DNA from: Pseudomonas sp. S06B 330
GTDB taxonomy: Bacteria; Pseudomonadota; Gammaproteobacteria; Pseudomonadales; Pseudomonadaceae
NCBI RefSeq assembly: GCF_002845275.2
Contig: NZ_CP088149.1
Coordinates: forward strand, 1,670,501-1,734,500
Direction: 5' to 3'
Length of the DNA: 64,000 nt
Part shown: in pieces, positions 57,698 through 64,000 of the stretch
Position numbering within the stretch: the first letter of the stretch is position 1
Layout: every line of letters begins with the position of its first letter
Position numbers and translations under genes: made by a program
Notes under the pieces: generated by a model
Told to the model about the DNA's origin: nothing
The model's database searches: none
The model's input: only the letters and a program-made list of their open reading frames with translations

Positions 57698-58630
57698 ATG
57701 AGTTCTGCTCTGTCCATAAGGCAGCTAACCAAAACCTACGGCAACGGTTTCCAGGCCCTCAAGGGTATCGACCTGGATGTCGCCGAAGGTGACTTTTTCG
57801 CCTTGCTCGGCCCCAACGGCGCCGGCAAGTCCACCACCATTGGCATTCTCTCGACCCTGGTCAACAAGACCAGCGGCACGGTGAGCATCTTTGGCAATGA
57901 CCTCGATCGCCAGCCGGCGGCGCTCAAGCGCTGCATTGGCGTGGTGCCGCAGGAATTCAACTTCAACCAGTTCGAAAAAACCTTCGACATCGTTGTGACC
58001 CAAGCCGGTTACTACGGCATCCCGGCCAAGGTGGCCAAGGAGCGTGCCGAGAAGTATCTGACCCAGCTCGGTCTGTGGGACAAGCGCGATGTGCCGTCGC
58101 GTTCTCTGTCTGGCGGCATGAAGCGGCGCCTGATGATTGCCCGGGCGCTGATCCATGAGCCGCGCCTGCTGATCCTCGACGAGCCGACGGCGGGTGTGGA
58201 TATCGAACTGCGCCGCTCGATGTGGAGTTTTCTGACCGAGCTGAACCAGCAGGGCATCACCATCATCCTCACCACCCATTACCTGGAAGAGGCTGAGCAA
58301 CTGTGCCGCCACATCGGCATCATCGACCACGGCACCATTGTCGAGAACACCAGCATGCGCGCGCTGTTGAGCAAGCTGCACGTCGAGACCTTCCTGCTCG
58401 ATCTCAAGCAGGACCTGCCGCAGGCGCCGAACCTGGTCGGTTATCCGTGCCGGCTGGTCAGCCCGCACACCCTGGAAGTGCAAGTGGACAAGGAAGTGGG
58501 TATCACGGCGTTGTTCGGCCAACTGGCCTTGCAGAACATCGAAGTGCAAAGCCTGCGCAACAAGACCAATCGTCTCGAGGAGTTGTTCGTGTCTCTGGTT
58601 GAGAAAAACCTGGCGAAGGTGGCGGTATGA
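57698..58630 (+). CDS. yadG: ABC exporter ATP-binding protein (YadG-like)
   Basis: A 310-residue ABC ATPase. Walker A GPNGAGKST is at about 39-47, the Q-loop in VVPQEFNF, the signature LSGGMKRR at about 138-145, Walker B LLILDEPTAG and the H-loop TTHYLEEAE. The C-terminal extension is the DrrA/YadG type. With the adjacent permease it forms an ABC-2 exporter of unknown substrate, like E. coli YadGH. ATG 57698 lacks a strong ribosome binding site, but conservation begins there rather than at the longer frame from 57596. Its stop overlaps the next start by four bases. Confidence 0.94.
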   Translation: MSSALSIRQLTKTYGNGFQALKGIDLDVAEGDFFALLGPNGAGKSTTIGILSTLVNKTSGTVSIFGNDLDRQPAALKRCIGVVPQEFNFNQFEKTFDIVVTQAGYYGIPAKVAKERAEKYLTQLGLWDKRDVPSRSLSGGMKRRLMIARALIHEPRLLILDEPTAGVDIELRRSMWSFLTELNQQGITIILTTHYLEEAEQLCRHIGIIDHGTIVENTSMRALLSKLHVETFLLDLKQDLPQAPNLVGYPCRLVSPHTLEVQVDKEVGITALFGQLALQNIEVQSLRNKTNRLEELFVSLVEKNLAKVAV

Positions 58631-59406
58631 GCTCGGAGCTAAGCGCCAATCTGGTCGCCCTCAATACCATCGTCTATCGCGAAGTGCGCCGTTTTACCCG
58701 GATCTGGCCGCAGACGCTGCTGCCCCCGGCGATCACCATGGTCTTGTACTTCGTGATCTTCGGTAACCTGATTGGCCGGCAGATTGGCGACATGGGTGGA
58801 TTCACCTACATGGAGTACATCGTTCCGGGGCTGATCATGATGTCGGTGATCACCAACTCCTACGGCAACGTGGTCTCGAGCTTCTTCGGCAGCAAGTTTC
58901 AGCGTTCGATCGAAGAGCTGATGGTCTCGCCGGTGTCGCCGCATACCATTCTGATCGGCTACACCCTGGGCGGGGTGTTGCGCGGGCTGGCGGTAGGGGT
59001 GATCGTTACCCTGCTGTCGCTGTTTTTCACCGACCTGCAGGTGCACCATCTGGGTGTCACCATTCTGGTGGTGTTGCTGACAGCAACCATCTTCTCGTTG
59101 CTGGGTTTCATCAATGCGGTGTTTGCGCGCAACTTCGACGATATTTCGATCATTCCGACCTTCGTCCTGACGCCGCTGACCTACCTGGGCGGGGTGTTCT
59201 ACTCGATCAACCTGTTGCCACCGTTCTGGCAGACCGTGTCGATGGCCAACCCGGTGTTGCACATGGTCAACTCGTTCCGTTACGGCATTCTCGGGGTGTC
59301 GGACATTCGCATCGGCGTGGCGATCAGCTTCATGCTGATTGCCACCGCCGTGCTGTACTTCGGTTGCAATCGCCTACTGGTCAGTGGGCGTGGAATGCGT
59401 ACCTGA
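58627..59406 (+). CDS. yadH: ABC-2 type exporter permease (YadH-like)
   Basis: A 259-residue membrane protein with six helices and the ABC-2 signature around residues 205-245 (PLTYLGGVFYSINLLPPFWQ, NPVLHMVNSFRYGILG). It pairs with the upstream ATPase, whose gene overlaps its start as ATGA. The pair probably exports a lipid or polyketide-like compound, unknown in detail. Its 3' end overlaps the convergent DUF2062 gene by 33 bases. Confidence 0.94.
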   Translation: MSSELSANLVALNTIVYREVRRFTRIWPQTLLPPAITMVLYFVIFGNLIGRQIGDMGGFTYMEYIVPGLIMMSVITNSYGNVVSSFFGSKFQRSIEELMVSPVSPHTILIGYTLGGVLRGLAVGVIVTLLSLFFTDLQVHHLGVTILVVLLTATIFSLLGFINAVFARNFDDISIIPTFVLTPLTYLGGVFYSINLLPPFWQTVSMANPVLHMVNSFRYGILGVSDIRIGVAISFMLIATAVLYFGCNRLLVSGRGMRT

Positions 59407-59916
59407 GACCTTCTGCTTGCGCCGGCGCCACTGCCGGCCTACCCACCAACGCCAATAGAGCATGGTCAGGCAGTAGGCCAGGGCGCCGAGCAACACGCCG
59501 CAGACCACCGAGCCAAGCAGGAAGGGCTGCCACAGGGTCGAGAGTTCGCCGGTGATCCATTCGAAGGTCAGCTCTTGCGGCAAGGTCCTGGGTGGAACCT
59601 GCATCAGCCAGGCACCCATCTGGTAGGTGCAGAAAAACACCGGTGGCATGGTGATCGGATTGGTCAGCCAGACCAGGCTGACCGCAATCGGCATATTGCC
59701 GCGAATCATGATCGCCAGGCTTGCGGCCAGCAGCATTTGCATCGGCACCGGGATAAAGGCTGCGAACAGGCCAACCGCCATCGCCCGCGCCACTGAATGC
59801 CGATTCAGGTGCCAGAGGTTCGGGTCATGCAACAGCCGGCCGAGAAAGCGTAAGGATTTGTGTTCCCTAATGCTGGTCGGGTCGGGCATGTAGCGTTTAA
59901 AGAGACGACGCGGCAT
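59374..59916 (-). CDS. DUF2062 membrane protein
   Basis: A 180-residue protein of the DUF2062 family. A basic N-terminus (PRRLFKRYMPDPTSIREHKSL) is followed by two to three transmembrane helices (about 52-75, 80-100 and 130-165) with the family motif SVARAMAVGLFAAFIPVPMQ and LTNPITMPP. The C-terminus is Arg/Lys-rich. Its function is unknown; it sits beside comEC in many pseudomonads. ATG 59916 is chosen over 59952 because conservation starts at MPRRLFKRY. It is divergent from comEC. Confidence 0.86.
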   Translation of the reverse strand: MPRRLFKRYMPDPTSIREHKSLRFLGRLLHDPNLWHLNRHSVARAMAVGLFAAFIPVPMQMLLAASLAIMIRGNMPIAVSLVWLTNPITMPPVFFCTYQMGAWLMQVPPRTLPQELTFEWITGELSTLWQPFLLGSVVCGVLLGALAYCLTMLYWRWWVGRQWRRRKQKVSGTHSTPTDQ

Positions 59917-60058
59917 GTAGGCTCTCGACTGGGTGAAGGCGCAAGTATGCACGGATTCTAAAAGGGCCCCATTACAGACTTTGTGACAATTATTGAGTGA
60001 GCACTCACGCTCACTGATCTAAGCCTCAGAGGAAGGGATTCTTCTGGAGCTTGAAACC

Positions 60059-62281
60059 ATGCGCACAGGGATGTTGGCGCTGGCACTTGGCCTGTTGTGT
60101 CTGAGTGTACTACCGGTTTTGCCATCGGTCGGGATACTGGCCGTGTTGACCATTATCGGACTTTTCTGCCTGCCTTTTCGGATGCGTCCACTCGGTCTGT
60201 TTCTGCTGGGTGTGTGTTGGGCCTGCCTGTCGGCGCAGCAGGCGCTGGATGATCGCTTGGTGCCAACGTTGGATGGGCGCACCCTATGGTTGGAGGGTAG
60301 GGTGGTCGGCTTGCCTCAGCAAAGCGAGCGATCAGTACGCTTCGACGTTGAGGGCGCCCAGTCGCGACGTGGACAGCTGCCACAGCGCCTGCAACTGAGT
60401 TGGTTTGGCGGGCCTGCGGTCAATAGTGGCGAGCGCTGGCGGCTGGCAGTCACCCTCAAGCGTCCCCATGGTTTGCTCAACCCGCACGGTGTCGATCGTG
60501 AGGCTACCTTACTGGCCCGGCGTATCGGCGCTACCGGTACCGTCAAGGCCGGGGAGCGCCTGACGTCTGCAGAAGGCGCTTGGCGTGATAGCGTGCGCCA
60601 GCGCGTGTTGAGTGTGGATGCGCAGGGGCGCGAGGCGGAACTGGTGGCGCTGGTATTGGGCGATGGCGCAGGCTTGGCGCGGGAGAGCTGGCAAGCGCTA
60701 CAGGCCACCGGCACCGTGCACTTGCTAGTGATCTCCGGGCAGCACATCGGCTTGTTCGCCGGTCTGATCTATGGGTTGATTGCTGGCCTGGCTAGGTTGG
60801 GCTGGTGGCCGCAAGCCTTGCCCTGGCTGCCTTGGGCCTGTGGGCTGGCCTTTGCCGCCGCGTTGAGCTACGGCCTGCTGGCCGGTTTGCAGGTGCCGGT
60901 GCAGCGAGCCTGTGTGATGTTGGCCGTGGTGTTGCTCTGGCGTTTGCGTTTTCGCCATCTAGGCGTGGGATTGCCGCTACTGCTGGCGCTCAATGCGGTG
61001 TTGCTGTGGGAGCCGCTGGCGAGTCTTTTGCCGGGTTTCTGGTTGTCTTTCGGCGCCGTTGCGGTACTGGTGTTCACCTTTAGTGGTCGGCTGGGCAGCT
61101 GGCGCCCTTGGCAGGCGTGGGGCCGGGCGCAGTGGATGATTGCCTTGGGCTTGCTACCGATATTGATGGCACTGGGGCTGCCGGTCAGCCTCAGTGCGCC
61201 GCTGGCCAATCTGTTCGCCGTGCCCTGGATCAGCCTGGCAGTGTTGCCGTTGGCGTTGCTGGGAACCTTGCTGTTGCCCGTGCCGTTTGTTGGGCAGGGT
61301 TTACTCTGGTTGGCTGGCGGTTTGCTTGATGGTCTGTTCCGCCTGCTGGGACACCTTGCTCAGTTGCAGCCCGCATGGATACCGCAGCCGTTGCCGTGGC
61401 CGCTGTGGTTATTGCTGGCCCTGGGCACGGTGCTGGTATTGCTGCCCCCTGGCTTGCCAATGCGTGTTCTGGGCTGGCCCTTGCTGTTGCTGGCGGTATT
61501 TGCAGCGCGAGAGCGCATACCGCATGGTCAGCTGGAGGTCTGGCAACTGGACGTTGGTCAGGGCCTGGCGTTCGTGCTGCGTACCCGTGAGCACGTGCTG
61601 CTGTACGACGCCGGGCCGGCAATGGGTGATCACGATTTGGGTGAACGCGTGGTATTGCCGACGCTGCATAAGCTGGGGGTGAAGGCGGTTGACCTGATGG
61701 TGCTCAGCCACGCTGACGCTGACCATGCCGGTGGCGCATCAGCGCTCCAACGCGGCTTGCCGGTGCGGCAAATACTCAGCGGTGAAGCTGCCAAGCTGCC
61801 GCCCGCTTTGCAGGCCCAAGCCTGTGTCAACGGCCAGCGCTGGCAGTGGGATGGGGTCAATTTCTCTGTCTGGCACTGGCAAGGCGCACGCGACAGCAAT
61901 CAGGGTTCGTGCGTCGTGCTGATCGAGGCGGGCGGTGAGCGTCTGCTGCTCACCGGCGATCTCGATGTCGCGGGCGAGCGGGCCTGGGTCCGTGACTGGC
62001 AGGCCACCGGCATCGACTGGCTGCAAGCGCCGCATCACGGCAGTCGCACATCCTCCAGTCAGGCGTTGCTGACGGCCACGACGCCGCGTGGCGTGTTGAT
62101 TTCCAGGGGGCGCTATAACGCCTTTGGCCATCCCCATGCCGAGGTCATGGAACGCTACTCGATAAATGGCATCGAAGCGTACGACAGCGCTGTGCATGGT
62201 GCGCTACGCCTGCGTCTGGGGACTTTTGGCGAGCCGTTGGCGTTACGCAACCAACGCCGGTTCTGGCGCGACCCGGGTTGA
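60059..62281 (+). CDS. comEC: DNA internalization channel ComEC/Rec2
   Basis: A 740-residue membrane protein. The N-terminal DUF4131 region (about 1-180) precedes the Competence transmembrane domain (about 200-480, with LLVISGQHIGLFAG the conserved channel motif). The C-terminal metallo-beta-lactamase-like domain (about 490-740) has SHADADHAGG at about 550-559, LLLTGDLD and APHHGSRTSSS. ComEC passes single-stranded DNA across the inner membrane in natural transformation, and the nuclease-like domain may degrade the other strand. GGAG lies upstream of the ATG. It is directly followed by exbB-like and exbD-like genes. Confidence 0.95.
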   Translation: MRTGMLALALGLLCLSVLPVLPSVGILAVLTIIGLFCLPFRMRPLGLFLLGVCWACLSAQQALDDRLVPTLDGRTLWLEGRVVGLPQQSERSVRFDVEGAQSRRGQLPQRLQLSWFGGPAVNSGERWRLAVTLKRPHGLLNPHGVDREATLLARRIGATGTVKAGERLTSAEGAWRDSVRQRVLSVDAQGREAELVALVLGDGAGLARESWQALQATGTVHLLVISGQHIGLFAGLIYGLIAGLARLGWWPQALPWLPWACGLAFAAALSYGLLAGLQVPVQRACVMLAVVLLWRLRFRHLGVGLPLLLALNAVLLWEPLASLLPGFWLSFGAVAVLVFTFSGRLGSWRPWQAWGRAQWMIALGLLPILMALGLPVSLSAPLANLFAVPWISLAVLPLALLGTLLLPVPFVGQGLLWLAGGLLDGLFRLLGHLAQLQPAWIPQPLPWPLWLLLALGTVLVLLPPGLPMRVLGWPLLLLAVFAARERIPHGQLEVWQLDVGQGLAFVLRTREHVLLYDAGPAMGDHDLGERVVLPTLHKLGVKAVDLMVLSHADADHAGGASALQRGLPVRQILSGEAAKLPPALQAQACVNGQRWQWDGVNFSVWHWQGARDSNQGSCVVLIEAGGERLLLTGDLDVAGERAWVRDWQATGIDWLQAPHHGSRTSSSQALLTATTPRGVLISRGRYNAFGHPHAEVMERYSINGIEAYDSAVHGALRLRLGTFGEPLALRNQRRFWRDPG

Positions 62282-62351
62282 CGACCTTCGGCAGATGAGC
62301 GTGCCGGGGTCCTATGGTAGAGTGGCGGACTTTTTCAAGGGGATGCTAACT

Positions 62352-62987
62352 GTGTGGGAATTGGTCAAGTCCGGTGGTTGGATGATGCTGCCGATCATTC
62401 TGAGTTCCATCGCCGCCATGGCTATCGTTGCCGAGCGCCTCTGGACCTTGCGCGCCAGCCGGGTCACGCCGCCGCACCTGCTCGGTCAAGTGTGGATGTG
62501 GATCAAAGACAAACAGCTGACCAGCGACAAGCTCAAGGCCCTGCGCGCGGACTCACCCTTGGGCGAGATCCTCGCCGCAGGTCTGGCCAACTCCCGCCAT
62601 GGTCGCGAGATCATGAAGGAGTGCATTGAAGAAGCCGCCGCTCGCGTCATCCACGAGCTGGAGCGTTACATCAATGCCCTGGGCACCATCGCCGCCATGG
62701 CGCCGCTACTCGGTCTACTTGGTACCGTACTGGGCATGATCGACATTTTCAGCTCGTTCATGGGCAGCGGCATGACCGCCAACGCCTCGGTACTGGCCGG
62801 TGGTATCTCCAAGGCGCTGATCACTACGGCGGCGGGTCTGATGGTGGGTATTCCTGCGGTGTTTTTCCACCGTTTCCTGCAGCGCCGCATCGATGAGCTG
62901 GTGGTCGGCATGGAACAAGAAGCTATCAAGCTGGTTGAAGTGGTGCAGGGTGACCGTGATGTCGACCTGGCTGAGGGCAAGGCGTGA
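62352..62987 (+). CDS. exbB: MotA/TolQ/ExbB proton channel protein
   Basis: A 211-residue inner-membrane protein with three transmembrane helices: about 10-30, then around 105-130 and 150-175 with the family segment GTIAAMAPLLGLLGTVLGMIDIFSSF. With the next protein it forms an ExbB5-ExbD2-type proton channel that energises TonB or a related system. GTG 62352 (MWELVKSGG) is chosen because AAGGGG ends nine bases upstream. ATG 62343, three codons earlier, is too close to that sequence. It overlaps the exbD start. Because it is followed by lpxK rather than tonB, its partner may not be TonB. Confidence 0.93.
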   Translation: MWELVKSGGWMMLPIILSSIAAMAIVAERLWTLRASRVTPPHLLGQVWMWIKDKQLTSDKLKALRADSPLGEILAAGLANSRHGREIMKECIEEAAARVIHELERYINALGTIAAMAPLLGLLGTVLGMIDIFSSFMGSGMTANASVLAGGISKALITTAAGLMVGIPAVFFHRFLQRRIDELVVGMEQEAIKLVEVVQGDRDVDLAEGKA

Positions 62988-63415
62988 AATTCCGGCGCAA
63001 GCCACGGGAGACCGTGGACATCAACCTGGCATCGCTGATCGACGTGGTCTTCATTTTGTTGCTGTTTTTTGTGGTGACCACCACCTTTACCCGTGAAACC
63101 CAACTGCGGGTAGAACTGCCAGAGTCTGTCAGTGGTGCACCGGCACCCGACAGCGAGGTCAAGCAGTTGGACATCACCATCAGCGCCGAAGGCGTCTATT
63201 CGGTGAACAACAACCTGCTGCCCAAGAGCGATCTGGCGACCCTGATTGAAGCCCTGCAGAAAGAATCTGCCGGTGACACCAAACTGCCGTTGTCGATCAG
63301 TGCCGACGGCAAGACCCCGCACCAGGCGGTGGTCACTGCCATGGATGCGGCCGGCAAGCTCGGTTTCAGCCAGTTGCGCATGACCACGGTCGAGGCGGCT
63401 CAAGGAAATCCCTGA
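62984..63415 (+). CDS. exbD: ExbD/TolR-family biopolymer transport protein
   Basis: A 143-residue protein with one transmembrane helix (about 15-37) containing the functional Asp in [18 protein letters not shown], and a periplasmic domain (about 45-140). The start is GTG at 62984, overlapping the exbB stop. The following lpxK start overlaps its own stop (TGATG). The ATGA/TGATG overlaps make exbB-exbD-lpxK one translationally coupled operon. Confidence 0.94.
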   Translation: MKFRRKPRETVDINLASLIDVVFILLLFFVVTTTFTRETQLRVELPESVSGAPAPDSEVKQLDITISAEGVYSVNNNLLPKSDLATLIEALQKESAGDTKLPLSISADGKTPHQAVVTAMDAAGKLGFSQLRMTTVEAAQGNP

Positions 63416-64000
63416 TGGCCTTCGCCGACCGTCTGCTCGATGCCTGGTACGCCGGGCATCCGGCCCTGGCCCTGCTGCGTCCGCTGGAGGCGTTGTATCG
63501 CCGCGTGGTGCTACGCAAGCGCGCGCGTTTTCTCGCCGGGGAAAGCGCTAGCTACCGTGCGCCGGTGCCGGTGATCGTGGTGGGTAACATCACCGTCGGC
63601 GGCACCGGCAAGACGCCAATGATTCTCTGGTTGATCGAACATTGTCGCCAGCAAGGGCTGCGCGTTGGTGTGGTCAGCCGCGGTTATGGTGCCAAGCCGC
63701 CGCAGTTGCCCTGGCGGGTGAGTGCTGAGCAGAGCGCGGCTGAGGCGGGTGACGAACCCTTGTTGATCGTTCAGCGTAGCGGCGTGCCGTTGATGATCGA
63801 CCCTGATCGTTCGCGTGCCGTGCAGGCGCTGCTGGCCAGTGAACAGCTGGACCTGATCCTCTGTGACGACGGCATGCAGCATTACCGTTTGGCTCGCGAT
63901 CTGGAGATTGTCTTAATCGATGCCGCTCGAGGCCTGGGTAATCGCCGCTGCTTGCCCGCCGGGCCACTGCGCGAACCCGTGGAGCGCCTGCAGGCGGTGG
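63415..64000 (+). CDS. lpxK: Tetraacyldisaccharide 4'-kinase LpxK (5' part)
   Basis: The first 195 codons are visible; the gene is cut by the window end. LpxK phosphorylates the 4' position of the lipid A disaccharide, the sixth step of lipid A synthesis, at the inner membrane. The N-terminal hydrophobic segment and the P-loop [12 protein letters not shown] (about 51-62) are typical, as is [11 protein letters not shown] and the acidic catalytic region [20 protein letters not shown]. The ATG overlaps the exbD stop as TGATG. No stop codon occurs before 64000. Confidence 0.95.
   Translation, partial: MAFADRLLDAWYAGHPALALLRPLEALYRRVVLRKRARFLAGESASYRAPVPVIVVGNITVGGTGKTPMILWLIEHCRQQGLRVGVVSRGYGAKPPQLPWRVSAEQSAAEAGDEPLLIVQRSGVPLMIDPDRSRAVQALLASEQLDLILCDDGMQHYRLARDLEIVLIDAARGLGNRRCLPAGPLREPVERLQAV

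Overview
The window is bacterial chromosome from the genus Pseudomonas, most likely a non-aeruginosa species. It is GC-rich with dense, short-spaced genes. The evidence is an alkaline-protease locus in the order aprA-inh-aprD-aprE-aprF, earP next to efp with Arg32 conserved, ohr/ohrR, a SagS-type hybrid kinase, and two REPIN-like doublets. From memory, the gene order from earP/efp down to the fadE/GST/ABC genes matches PAO1 PA2852-PA2811, and the right end (DUF2062, comEC, exbB, exbD, lpxK) matches PA2985-PA2981. I ran no alignment.

Layout. 1-3.9 kb: a ToxR/CadC-like membrane regulator with a Thr-Glu microsatellite, a TonB-dependent siderophore receptor and a small glycine-rich membrane protein. 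3.9-10.6 kb: the serralysin protease AprA, its inhibitor and its dedicated type I secretion system. The aprA leader is rich in palindromes and has a textbook RsmA/CsrA-type site over the Shine-Dalgarno. 10.6-20.7 kb: an MFS transporter, SDR, three LysR regulators, a Gre-type factor, earP-efp, ohr-ohrR with shared operator-like motifs, a TauE/SafE permease and a DUF1127 protein. 20.7-35.1 kb: AlkX/YcaQ-type glycosylase, class II DAHP synthase, a spermidine-synthase-fold protein, the DEAD-box helicase DeaD behind a long structured leader, a YgiD-type dioxygenase, tpm, htpX, an AlaA-type aminotransferase, msrB, gpx, the sagS-like kinase, a DUF815 ATPase and a free-Met-(R)-sulfoxide reductase. Repair of oxidised methionine and peroxide detoxification recur in this block (ohr, gpx, msrB, fRMsr).

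36.25-53.56 kb is the accessory part. A 17-kb cassette lies between two 282-bp direct copies of a promoter-tRNA-Glu-tRNA-Gly unit. It encodes five related modular proteins built from Ig-like beta-sandwich modules. One carries a nine-repeat RCC1-like propeller, and two end in a Big_2-like domain plus a putative C-type-lectin-like tip. An inverted classical autotransporter sits in the middle. None of the five modular proteins has a recognisable signal peptide, and no integrase or transposase is visible. This is the best candidate in the window for an undescribed system, probably surface or adhesion-related, but that function is inference.

53.6-64 kb returns to core genes: an extra tRNA-Gly, a conserved small protein, fadE, a GST, a YadGH-type ABC exporter, DUF2062, comEC, exbB-exbD and the 5' part of lpxK, cut by the window end.
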